DNA of 64,000 nt from Plumapathes pennacea (Eukaryota > Cnidaria > Anthozoa > Antipatharia > Myriopathidae): the NCBI GenBank assembly GCA_964036295.1, contig OZ038462.1, positions 30,528,855 to 30,592,854 on the forward strand, in the 5' to 3' direction. Numbering within the stretch: position 1 is the first letter of the stretch; every line of letters begins with the position of its first letter. The notes beneath the pieces were generated by a model. It did no database searches. It was not told where the DNA came from and saw only the letters and a program-made list of their open reading frames with translations. The position numbers were made by a program, and so were the translations under genes. This document shows positions 41,982-53,719 of the stretch, piece after piece.

Positions 41982-44900
41982 ATGCCATTGTACAAGTTCT
42001 CCAAGCAGCAGTTAAACTACTTTAAGTTCGTAACCATCGTGCTGGATGAAATCCCGAAGTGTCTGCAGCAGACATTTGTCTTCATGTGGAACAACAAATA
42101 TGGCGGCCCACCAACAAACATGCCGTGGGATGACTCTGTTGCTGTACGGAATCAACTCTACGCTCAAGAACATGGCAATCCAAAGATTCCTACTAAATTG
42201 TCCTACACAAGCTGGGACTGCACGGCTTTGTTCCAGACCACTCTCTTTGCTCATTCCTTCAAATTGCCAGATGCACACGGCCATCCGAAGACCTTATATG
42301 ACACGTACATAAAGCCTTTAGGTTTGGCGAAAGAAGCTTTCCACAGCACTGTGTCCAGCAGCACTGGAAACCGAGCCGAGACGTTTGCTTTGGCCATCGA
42401 CCAGCTGCGGCGACTCAGAAATACAACATGTCACGAGACAACTGAAAGCATGGACAAAACAACCTTTGATGATTATATGAAGCTTGCTAAAGAATGCTTC
42501 TCCGAGCTGGGGCTGGACACTGCAGTTATCGACAACATAGCTGCGTTGAAGGAAGAAGATTTTACAGCAGACAGATATCTGGAGATGAATGAGCAGCTTC
42601 GTAAGGAAAGAAACGCCGAGAACAAGTTCCTGAAAGAAGAAGTAATTGAAGCTATTGCGAAATTAAATGAAGAGGTTTCTGGAGGTGAGTTGCATAATTA
42701 TGCATAAGAGCTACGGGAGAGCTATTTTTGAAGATGCTATTTTTGAATGAGAAATAACCGTGTGTCGAGCTCCAAAAAAGAAAAAAATATTACTAATAAT
42801 AAAGAAAAAAAAAAACGTCGTGAAAGATTCGATGTACTTTTGAAGTATTTTACTTGTACCAAAGAAAGAAAAACCGGCATAATGACTTCCGTTTCATATG
42901 CACTTTAACCCAATGGCACTGTGCTCGTTCCTGCGTGCATGCACTCCTATGCATGGTTGATACTTGTTCACACGACTCAGAAGAAATTCACTCAAATTTT
43001 CGTCTTGTTTGAAGGTTCATGTTATCTTACATCAAGTTACATTTGAAACACGTACGAGAGTAGAACCCTAAAATTTAGCGGACGTACTCGACTAAACACT
43101 GAGTTATCTCGAAATTTAAAACAGGTCTTATATGCGCAAGACTTCTTTACATTTTATTCATAGGACGATAGCAACTAAAGAATCTTGCGATACTTTTGAA
43201 CTTTTAGGGAAAAGATCAGAGCCTGCTTTGCCCAAGTCTTGCCTTCCACCTAAAATTCCTTCTTTCACTGGACGCGACAAAGAATGCACGGAGATTATCG
43301 ACCATCTCAGCACACGAGATACAAAGCTTGTAAGTGTATGGGGCTCCCCGGGATTTGGTAAAACGTCTGTGGCCAATGATGTGGGACACCAACTCGACAC
43401 TGAAGGACATCCTGTGTTGTTCGTATCCATTCGAAAAGTCACGACACTGAATGAAATGGCAAGGAGGATACTGATGGAAACACAGCAAAGTACCGAGGAA
43501 GCGTATCCCGATCAAACGTCTCTAATTGGTAAAGTGTTACTGTGGCTATCCTCAGTTTCCAGCCCATTGTTTCTTTTCCTCGACAATGCGGATGATTTGG
43601 TGGAAGCACGGAAAAATGATTTTGTTGAGTTCCTTGAAATGGTTTTCAAGTCTTGCAAATCAGTCAATGTACTATGTACGACACGAGAAGCAATGGAATA
43701 CACTGAACACTTGTTTGAAACTTTTCCAATCAAAATCCAACAATTGGACAAGTCTTCGTGTCACAACTTGATTCGTACTTTTCAACCAAGTGTTACAGAC
43801 GACGAATGCGAGGAAATTGGACGAATTTGTGGCAACGTTCCTCTCGCCATAAGGCTTGTCTGTTCACTGTTAAGCCATGGAAGTCTCCCTTTGAAAACAT
43901 TGCTAAGTGAGCTGACCTCGTCAAATGCAAGTCTTCTTGAAGCTGTAGATATGACGCGCTACCCAGAAAACCTCCGTTTAGACAAGATCTTTGACAACTG
44001 TTTTTGTAGCATTGCACCTGAACAGCAAGAGGCATTCATTAGCCTGTCGGTATTCAATGGTACGTTTGATACGACTGCTGCTGTTGCTGTTATGGGCACA
44101 GAGAGCAAACTTAAAGGTCATCAACTGTTAGGAATACTTGAGAGGAAGTCTCTCCTAGAACACGATGCTCTCAGCAATTTATACTCAATCCACCCACTGT
44201 TACAATCCTTTGGAGTGATGATTGGTGACAACAAAATGCAAGCTGCCTACAAAAGTGCCCAGGTTCGTTTCTCCAATTACTATTTGAACATCTTAAAGGA
44301 GTTAAACAAACAGTTTCTTACTGGACAATCTTCATCGGCATACAATGATTTTCAAAGACAGCAGCACAGCATAATTCAGGCACTTGGGGAAACAACTGAA
44401 GAAGAAATGAATGTCTTATCACAAGCAGAAGTATTTTTAGTTTCTTCTATCACTAATTTCAGTACATTTGAAAGAATGTACGACGAAGCCATCAAGGTAG
44501 CGAAGCAACAACAGAGAGCAATTCTTCGCTGTCAACTTCTTGTTGCCAAAGCTTTTGCCTACTTAGCTGATGGCAGTGGGAAGAGTGCGACGTTGCTCTC
44601 AGAAGCAGCAAACGTCCAAGAGTCTCTTGGGTCTGTCACCTCTGAACTGAAAGGCAAGTTCCAGTGTTATCAAGGTATTGACTTAATAGTTCGTGGTAAC
44701 GCAGACAAGGGAATAAGACTCCTAAAAGAAGGATACTCCCTCCTCAGACAAAGTACCGTCGAAACCGGAACAAAATTGTTTGCATCGCAAGTTCTCGCGC
44801 TGTGTGGCAACAACGCGCCTGGTACCCCTGCTGTGCTAAACCTCACGGCTTCAAGTGGAAACAGCAGCGCACTACTGGAAAAATCCCTCAAGAAGGACAC

Positions 44901-47900
44901 ACCAATTGTTCTGGAGATTCTCTATTTGTTAAATGCAGTTTGCACAGCAATTTCCGCGCCCCAGAAAAGACGAACGTTAACAAACCATGTTCACACAATC
45001 CTGGAGAAAATGAGACCATCATCTGGACAGTGTCTGGAACCTCTGTTTTTGACTACCGTTAGAGTTCTTTGTGAGCTCGGTCGCTTTGAAGAACCACAGG
45101 AAGCATTCCAAAAAGTTGTCACGGAACGAAAGAAAGAACTAGGAGAACATGTGGATACAGCAAAGTCATTGAACGAACTCGGCGGCATACGACACATCTT
45201 TGGTGACTATCAGAATGCACTTGTATCCATAAAAGAAGCCTTGGCGATGCAACGCAAGTTATTGGGGGAACACGTGGACACAGCAGGGTCATTGAATAAT
45301 CTGGGCAACACACAACACAACTTGGGTGACTACCAGCATGCACTTGAGTCCAAAAAAGAAGCTTTGGCGATGCGACGCAAGTTATTGGGGGAACACGTAG
45401 ACACAGCGCAATCATTGAATAGTCTAGGCAACACACAACGCAGCTTGGGTGACTACCAGAATGCACTTGAGTCCTATAAAGAAGCTTTGGCGATGCGACG
45501 GAAGTTATTGGGGGAACACGTGGACACAGCAGGGTCATTGAATAATCTGGGCATCACACAACACAACTTGGGTGACTACCAGCATGCACTTGAGTCCAAA
45601 AAAGAAGCTTTGGCGATGCGACGCAAGTTATTGGGGGAACACGTGGATACAGCGAAATCATTGAATATTCTGGGCATCACACAACACAACTTGGGTGACT
45701 ACCAGCATGCACTTGAGTCCCATAAAGAAGCTTTGGCGATGCGACGCAAGTTATTGGGGGAACACGTGGACACAGCAGGGTCATTGAATAATCTAGGCAT
45801 CACACAAGACAACTTGGGTGACTACCAGAATGCACTTGAGTCCTATACAGAAGCCTTGGCGATGCGACGCAAGTTATTGGGGGAACACGTGGACACAGCA
45901 GGGTCATTGAATAATCTGGGCAACACACAACACAACTTGGGTGACTACCAGAATGCACTTGAGTCCTATACAGAAGCTTTGGCGATGCGACGCAAGTTAT
46001 TGGGGGAACACGTGGACACAGCAGGGTCATTGAATAATCTAGGCACCACACAACACAACTTGGGTGACTACCAGAATGCACTTGAGTCCTATACAGAAGC
46101 CTTGGCGATGCAACGCAAGTTATTGGGGGAACACGTGAACACAGCAGGGTCATTGAATAATCTGGGCAACACACAACACAACTTGGGTGACTATCAGAAT
46201 GCACTTGAGTCCTATACAGAAGCCTTGGCGATGCGACGCAAGTTATTGGGGGAACACGTGGATACAGCGAAATCATTGAATATTCTGGGCATCACACAAC
46301 ACAACTTGGGTGACTACCAGCATGCACTTGAGTCCCATAAAGAAGCTTTGGCGATGCGACGCAAGTTATTGGGGGAACACGTGGACACAGCAAAGTCATT
46401 GAATAATCTAGGCATCACACAACACAACTTGGGTGACTACCAGCATGCACTTGAGTCCAAAAAAGAAGCTTTGGCGATGCGACGCAAGTTATTGGGGGAA
46501 CACGTAGACACAGCGCAATCATTGAATAATCTAGGCAACACACAACGCAGCTTGGGTGACTACCAGAATGCACTTGAGTCCTATAAAGAAGCTTTGGCGA
46601 TGCGACGCAAGTTATTGGGGGAACACGTGGACACAGCGCATTCATTGAATAGTCTAGGCAACACACAAGACAGCTTGGGTGACTACCAGAATGCACTTGA
46701 GTCCTATACAGAAGCCTTGGCGATGCAACGCAAGTTATTGGGGGAACACGTGGACACAGCAGGGTCATTGAATAATCTGGGCAACACACAAGACAACTTG
46801 GGTGACTACCAGAATGCACTTGAGTCCTATACAGAAGCCTTGGCGATGCAACGCAAGTTATTGGGGGAACACGTGGACACAGCAGGGTCATTGAATAATC
46901 TGGGCAACACACAACACAACTTGGGTGACTACCAGAATGCACTTGAGTCCTATACAGAAGCCTTGGCGATGCAACGCAAGTTATTGGGGGAACACGTGGA
47001 TACAGCGAAATCATTGAATAATCTGGGCATCACACAACACAACTTGGGTGACTACCAGCATGCACTTGAGTCCCATAAAGAAGCTTTGGCGATGCGACGC
47101 AAGTTATTGGGGGAACACGTGGACACAGCAGAGTCATTGAATAATCTAGGCATCACACAATACAACTTGGGTGACTACCAGCATGCACTTGAGTCCAAAA
47201 AAGAAGCTTTGGCGATGCGACGCAAGTTATTGGGGGAACACGTAGACACAGCGCAATCATTGAATAATCTAGGCAACACACAACGCAGCTTGGGTGACTA
47301 CCAGAATGCACTTGAGTCCCATAAAGAAGCTTTGGCGATGCGACGCAAGTTATTGGGGGAACACGTGGACACAGCAGAGTCATTGACTAATCTAGGCATG
47401 ACACAACACAACTTGGGTGACTACCAGCATGCACTTGAGTCCAAAAAAGAAGCTTTGGCGATGCGACGCAAGTTATTGGGGGAACACGTAGACACAGCGC
47501 AATCATTGAATAATCTAGGCATGACACAACACAACTTGGGTGACTACCAGCATGCACTTGAGTCCAAAAAAGAAGCTTTGGCGATGCGACGCAAGTTATT
47601 GGGGGAACACGTAGACACAGCGCAATCATTGAATAATCTAGGCAACACACAACGCAGCTTGGGTGACTACCAGAATGCACTTGAGTCCTATAAAGAAGCT
47701 TTGGCGATGCGATGCAAGTTATTGGGGGAACACGTGGACACAGGGCATTCATTGAATAGTCTAGGCAACACACAAGACAGCTTGGGTGACTACCAGAATG
47801 CACTTGAGTCCTATACAGAAGCCTTGGCGATGCAACGCAAGTTATTGGGGGAACACGTGGACACAGCAGGGTCATTGAATAATCTGGGCAACACACAACA

Positions 47901-50900
47901 CAACTTGGGTGACTACCAGAATGCACTTGAGTCCTATACAGAAGCCTTGGCGATGCAACGCAAGTTATTGGGGGAACACGTGGATACAGCGAAATCATTG
48001 AATAATCTGGGCATCACACAACACAACTTGGGTGACTACCAGCATGCACTTGAGTCCCATAAAGAAGCTTTGGCGATGCGACGCAAGTTATTGGGGGAAC
48101 ACGTGGACACAGCAGAGTCATTGACTAATCTAGGCATGACACAACACAACTTGGGTGACTACCAGCATGCACTTGAGTCCAAAAAAGAAGCTTTGGCGAT
48201 GCGACGCAAGTTATTGGGGGAACACGTAGACACAGCAGGGTCATTGAATAATCTGGGCAACACACAACACAACTTGGGTGACTACCAGAATGCACTTGAG
48301 TCCTATACAGAAGCCTTGGCGATGCAGCGCAAGTTATTGGGGGAACACGTGGATACAGCGAAATCATTGAATAATCTGGGCATCACACAACACAACTTGG
48401 GTGACTACCAGCATGCACTTGAGTCCCATAAAGAAGCTTTGGCGATGCGACGCAAGTTATTGGGGGAACACGTGGACACAGCAGAGTCATTGACTAATCT
48501 AGGCATGACACAACACAACTTGGGTGACTACCAGCATGCACTTGAGTCCAAAAAAGAAGCTTTGGCGATGCGACGCAAGTTATTGGGGGAACACGTAGAC
48601 ACAGCAGGGTCATTGAATAATCTGGGCAACACACAACACAACTTGGGTGACTACCAGAATGCACTTGAGTCCTATACAGAAGCCTTGGCGATGCAACGCA
48701 AGTTATTGGGGGAACACGTGGATACAGCGAAATCATTGAATAATCTGGGCATCACACAACACAACTTGGGTGACTACCAGCATGCACTTGAGTCCAAAAA
48801 AGAAGCTTTCGCGATGCGACGCAAGTTATTGGGGGAACACGTGGACACAGCAGAGTCATTGAATAATCTAGGCAACACACAACGCAGCTTGGGTGACTAC
48901 CAGAATGCACTTGAGTCCTATAAAGAAGCTTTGGCGATGCGACGCAAGTTATTGGGGGAACACGTGGACACAGCGCATTCATTGAATAGTCTAGGCAACA
49001 CACAAGACAGCTTGGGTGACTACCAGAATGCACTTGAGTCCTATACAGAAGCCTTGGCGATGCAACGCAAGTTATTGGGGGAACACGTGGACACAGCAGG
49101 GTCATTGAATAATCTGGGCAACACACAAGACAACTTGGGTGACTACCAGAATGCACTTGAGTCCTATACAGAAGCCTTGGCGATGCAACGCAAGTTATTG
49201 GGGGAACACGTGGACACAGCAGGGTCATTGAATAATCTGGGCAACACACAACACAACTTGGGTGACTACCAGAATGCACTTGAGTCCTATACAGAAGCCT
49301 TGGCGATGCAACGCAAGTTATTGGGGGAACACGTGGATACAGCGAAATCATTGAATAATCTGGGCATCACACAACACAACTTGGGTGACTACCAGCATGC
49401 ACTTGAGTCCCATAAAGAAGCTTTGGCGATGCGACGCAAGTTATTGGGGGAACACGTGGACACAGCAAAGTCATTGAATAATCTAGGCATCACACAATAC
49501 AACTTGGGTGACTACCAGCATGCACTTGAGTCCAAAAAAGAAGCTTTGGCGATGCGACGCAAGTTATTGGGGGAACACGTAGACACAGCGCAATCATTGA
49601 ATAATCTAGGCATGACACAACACAACTTGGGTGACTACCAGCATGCACTTGAGTCCAAAAAAGAAGCTTTGGCGATGCGACGCAAGTTATTGGGGGAACA
49701 CGTGGACACAGCAGAGTCATTGAATAATCTAGGCAACACACAAGACAGCTTGGGTGACTACCAGAATGCACTTGAGTCCTATACAGAAGCCTTGGCGATG
49801 CAACGCAAGTTATTGGGGGAACACGTGGACACAGCAGGGTCATTGAATAATCTGGGCAACACACAACACAACTTGGGTGACTACCAGAATGCACTTGAGT
49901 CCTATACAGAAGCCTTGGCGATGCAACGCAAGTTATTGGGGGAACACGTGGACACAGCAGGGTCATTGAATAATCTGGGCATCACACAACACAACTTGGG
50001 TGACTACCAGCATGCACTTGAGTCCTATAAAGAAGCTTTGGCGATGCGACGCAAGTTATTGGGGGAACACGTGGATACAGCGAAATCATTGAATATTCTG
50101 GGCATCACACAACACAACTTGGGTGACTACCAGCATGCACTTGAGTCCCATAAAGAAGCTTTGGCGATGCGACGCAAGTTATTGGGGGAACACGTGGACA
50201 CAGCAGAGCCATTGAATAATCTAGGCATCACACAACACAACTTGGGTGACTACCAGCATGCACTTGAGTCCAAAAAAGAAGCTTTGGCGATGCGACGCAA
50301 GTTATTGGGGGAACACGTAGACACAGCGCAATCATTGAATAATCTAGGCAACACACAACGCAGCTTGGGTGAATACCAGAATGCACTTGAGTCCTATAAA
50401 GAAGCTTTGGCGATGCGACGCAAGTTATTGGGGGAACACGTGGACACAGCAGGGTCATTGAATAATCTGGGCATCACACAACACAACTTGGGTGACTACC
50501 AGCATGCACTTCAGTCCAAAAAGGAAGCTTTGGCGATGCGACGCAAGTTATTGGGGGAACACGTGGACACCGGGCGGTCGTTGACTGATGTAGGATTCCA
50601 GCAAAAAAGTAATGTTTTTACATTTCTAGCAGTGATAATTTCAAGGGAGAGGGGGTGGGGGTTATGATTTCTATTTAGAACTACAGTCGAGCCCCACTCT
50701 ATCGAACTCTGTTATCTCGCAGTATTTCGAACAGAATCCGATTTTCGTTGGAACGGCACTTGGTAGAACTTCGCTATCTCGATTCCGTGCTGCTGTATAG
50801 AACTATTTCTCGCTTCCTTTGAGAGCTTGAGAAAACGGTGTTTTTCTGCATAAGTCCAGTTGCTTGGTGCCTGCGTATTTAAAACATTACTTAAGAAGTA

Positions 50901-51103
50901 TTTAATCTGACTAAAACTTTGTTCGTTTTTTATTGTTAGCAGTGTGTCAGACATCACACACGAGTCTAGACCCAGGGCGTGACTCAGCACTTAGTAGAAG
51001 TTTTGAAGACAGCGCTCATCAGCAGAAAGACCAACCAAAAGAAAGAAGAGAAACTAGGATGTCAAAAATAAGAAGGTGGTTCTCTGCAACTTCAAAGGAC
51101 TAG
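41982..51103 (+). CDS. HEPN - NB-ARC - TPR protein (NLR-like STAND ATPase), 2,754 aa
   Basis: Exons 41982-42684, 43208-50608 and 50943-51103; borders are GT-AG and the phases join (1 nt carried at each intron). The start is the first ATG (MPLYKFSKQQLNYFKF). Domains seen: residues ~10-185, a DZIP3-type HEPN domain with RNTTCH (R146-H151), the Rx4H motif of HEPN RNases; ~185-234, charged coil; ~246-460, NB-ARC with P-loop GSPGFGKT (280-287), Walker B LFLFLDNADD (355-364), sensor VLCTTRE and GNVPLAIRL (442-450); winged helix; degenerate TPRs ~620-880; then 44 TPRs of 41 residues (880-2683); short basic tail ending WFSATSKD. Known of the family: such STAND proteins sense ligands with the repeats and activate an effector domain on oligomerising. 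A role in innate immunity with HEPN as RNase or adaptor is inferred. The frame of exon 2 stays open back to 43132, but the acceptor at 43206-43207 fits the phase. Confidence 0.88.
45142..50553 (+). repeat. 123-bp tandem array encoding 44 TPR units
   Basis: First unit begins at the GGA of GEHVD at 45142; the last ends where the 45th GEHVD begins. The distance is 5,412 bp, exactly 44 x 123, so there are no net indels. Units are near-identical in DNA as well as protein. The unit runs GEHVDTA, SLNNLGNTQHNLGDYQ, NALESYTEALAM, QRKLL. It resembles kinesin-light-chain-type TPRs. The 5' unit is the most diverged. Because the period is divisible by three, all other frames repeat too, which creates long antisense ORFs. 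Confidence 0.97.
50684..50800. mobile_element. fragment related to the CAGTCGA-ended MITE
   Basis: CAGTCGAGCCCCACTCTATC after TA resembles the left end of the element at 934. Further ATCTCG and TTCGAA motifs follow, but no clear right end was found. It lies in the last intron of the HEPN-NB-ARC-TPR gene. Confidence 0.4.
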
Positions 51104-51149
51104 CGACGAAGAGTGTCCTGGCGATTGGAGCAGCCAAAAGCTGCAGCAA

Positions 51150-51295
51150 CTACTGGGAATGGAAAAGCGTGACATCACCATTTTGCGAACTTCCCATTGA
51201 GAGACCGGCATTAGTAACTGCTGCAAAAACGTGTGTAAAATTTCAAATTTCGCTACTAAAACTGAATATAGAGAAGTTTAAAGGATAGAGCTTGA
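51150..51295. mobile_element. fragment of the GAGTGGTAAAG MITE family, copy 3
   Basis: GAATGGAAAAGCGTGACATC at the left, then GTGTAAAATTTCAAAT and AGAGAAGTTTAAAGGA match the reverse complement of the central part of 17277-17671. It lies just 3' of the HEPN-NB-ARC-TPR gene. Both ends are degenerate. Confidence 0.5.
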
Positions 51296-51471
51296 AGTAC
51301 AGAAACTCTCTCATGTGTATGTAATGAGAGTATATACATATCTTGGGAGATCTTGAGAGATATGGGAGGTTTTGTGGTATCTTTTTCTGACGTCAAAATG
51401 GCGCGTACACTTCCTCTGGCCGTTAGACTGATTCACATTTTCCCGCCGACAGTTGAGTCTGGTCTTCTCAG

Positions 51472-52412
51472 TAGGCTTGGATAAATTATGCTCGGGGTAA
51501 AATGGCGAATTATGCCTGCCGGCAGTACTCGTAAAAACGGTGAATTATGCTCAAAATTATGCTCGGAGAACAAAATTATGCTCGAATTATGCTCGGTGAG
51601 AGCCCCGCCCCAGTCTCTTTCCGCACATGGTTTCGCCCCCAGCCCTACGCGACCGTTGGCTTTGGGGCGTTCGCTTTGCAGGTCCACATCAGGACGTGGT
51701 GTTGTGCACCAGAGTTCGTCAGGTTAACCACCGTGAAGTACGAGGCGGACAGCAATATTTAAATTCCTTTACTTAGAATCAGGCTGAGCCAACTATACAA
51801 CACATGCGGTAAAAACTAGAAATGAATACAAAAATTACCGAAGTTAAGGAGCGGTAAAAGTACAAATTCGAATATTCGATCAACTATGAAAATGAACAAA
51901 AAGGAAACAAAAGGAAGAACTAGAAGTATTCGAGCGTAACTTACAAATACTCGGAGAAACTCCACTCCTTGTAAACTCCTTAGACTTCTAGACTCCTTTC
52001 GCTCCGATGTTAACTCCAAGACTATGAACTTGCTACTGACATGTTGGCAAACTAAATTCCTAACTTATGACTAAAAAAAGGGCGTAAACTAAAGTGCGGC
52101 TAACTACAGTAGACAATCATTGATTCAAACAAATCAAGAAATGAGCATAACAAACAATGAGTCTTTCAGTTATATTAAAGTGAACAGTTTCTGTGCGGTA
52201 AACGTGACAGCGAGAGTTGGGCGAATCATAAGATATTTTCGATTTGTTTTGAATTCGTTTTATTTATTTTTCTTTCAACTGTAATGCTTGTCTTTTTCTT
52301 ACTGATTTCATCAAATTATGCTTGAAAATGCGGAATTATACCAGCATAATGCCCGATGCTCGAAGTAATGAATTATGCTCGAAATTATGCCGGCATAATT
52401 TGTCCAAGCCTA
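51472..52412. mobile_element. non-autonomous hAT-like transposon with perfect 8-bp TSD
   Basis: The termini TAGGCTTGGATAAATTATGC and GCATAATTTGTCCAAGCCTA are inverted repeats of about 20 bp with one mismatch. The direct 8-bp flanks CTTCTCAG (51464-51471 and 52413-52420) are identical, as expected for hAT insertion. The interior carries repeated AATTATGCTCG near both ends and no transposase ORF. Length 941 bp. Confidence 0.85.
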
Positions 52413-52837
52413 CTTCTCAGCGCTCTCGGGCGTGCCAGGCTTCTTTTGTATTGTGCAAGTTTGGAGTTTTGCATCGAAAAGTGATGCACAAGTTTGCTAT
52501 TCTCCTTTATCCAGCGGGAAATAATACATTGTATCAAGGGAGCTCTTGATTGTATTTAGTATTTTTTACACTTGTATTTTAGCATTCAATTTATTAGTCA
52601 GACTAGGTTAGATAGTATAGTGTTCCCAGTTAGTTTGTCAAAGCTAAATAATTCAGACACTTAAATAAAATCATTATTAACTTTTTATTATTCTGAGACA
52701 ACTTTTTAACTAAGAGCCGAATTGGCTCAGTCTGCACTGCCAAGACCTGGCGGGCTGATATTTCCCCATACAGACCTCACACTCGACAAAAAATATTTTT
52801 ATGGGGATCTATTAAAATCACGTTTCACGTGTGAATA

Positions 52838-53175
52838 TATAGAGGATATTACACGGCGGCGCCGATATGAATTTTATTTTCGAGTGGTAAAAATAATATT
52901 TTACGAACGAGCGCTTCGCGAGTGAGTAAAATATTGTTTTTACCACGAGAAAATAAAATCCATATCTTCAAGCTGCCGTGTAATTTTCTTTTTATTATAT
53001 TAGACACGAGTGTTTTACGAGAAATTGCACAAACAACCGTGCAAAAGCGGGAAATGATGCCAACGATATCCTCACTAGTGAGGATATGGAAAATATGCCA
53101 CTCGGGTCCCGGATGTAGTTTCGTATGGATTTTACGCACCGTATATTTTCCAGTAAAACATTCGTATCTATATTC
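52838..53175. mobile_element. interspersed hairpin repeat, copy 2 (inverted relative to 21287)
   Basis: Reverse-complement relative of 21287-21620 at high identity over about 330 bp, including the internal hairpin around CGAGCGCTTCGCGAG and GCACAAACAACCGTGCAAAA. It abuts the 544-bp foldback element that begins at 53176. Confidence 0.7.
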
Positions 53176-53719
53176 TTAAAGAAGAACTGTATGCAAAAAA
53201 TAACCAATTTTTAAATGAATCTTCTAAGTGTTAATGATCGAATTCCCAACTTTTTTTGCATGTTGCGGTTTCTGATTTTTTTTTTTAATTGTTTTCTGTT
53301 CGATTTGGGCACCAACATCGTGGCGCAGAATTCGCATGTCAGCGGTTATTTTTGGAATTTATGACGTCATATGCGGGGAAAGAAGGTGGAAAATAACAAG
53401 AAAGATAAACTGCGTTACACGGCAGAAATATAATTAAAACGTCGCTTCTTTGATGATATCGTAACTTATGGCGAGGGTTATTGCTCGCCAAAACGATGTG
53501 ATTTTCTACCTCCGTTCCTCGTATCTGACGTCATGAATTCCAAAAATACCCGTTGACACGCGAATTCTGCGCCGCCGTGTTGGCGCCTCGAATCGAACAA
53601 AAAACAATTTTAAAAAATCGGAAACCGCAAGATGCAAAAAATAAGTTGGGAATTCGATCATTCACACTTCGAAGATTCATTTAAAAATTGGTTATTTTTT
53701 GCATACAGTTCTCCTTTAA
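53176..53719. mobile_element. 544-bp foldback element, near-complete palindrome with TTAA borders
   Basis: The left arm from TTAAAGAAGAACTGTATGCA and the right arm ending TGCATACAGTTCTCCTTTAA are inverted copies extending at least 220 bp each (both contain AAAAATAACCAATTTTTAAA, GATCGAATTCCCAACTT and a GCGCAGAATTCGC segment). TTAA at both borders would fit a piggyBac-type target; the class is an inference. No ORF. Confidence 0.8.

Noticed and set aside
43132..43207. ATG at 43132 as the start of a separate NB-ARC-TPR gene
   Set aside because: The upstream HEPN exon ends at a good donor with one carried base, and the acceptor at 43206-43207 joins it in frame directly to the NB-ARC linker.
45119..50458. 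Series of long minus-strand ORFs (up to 203 codons) over the TPR array
   Set aside because: They repeat with the same 123-bp period; any frame without a stop in one unit stays open in all. No start context, splice signal or family match.
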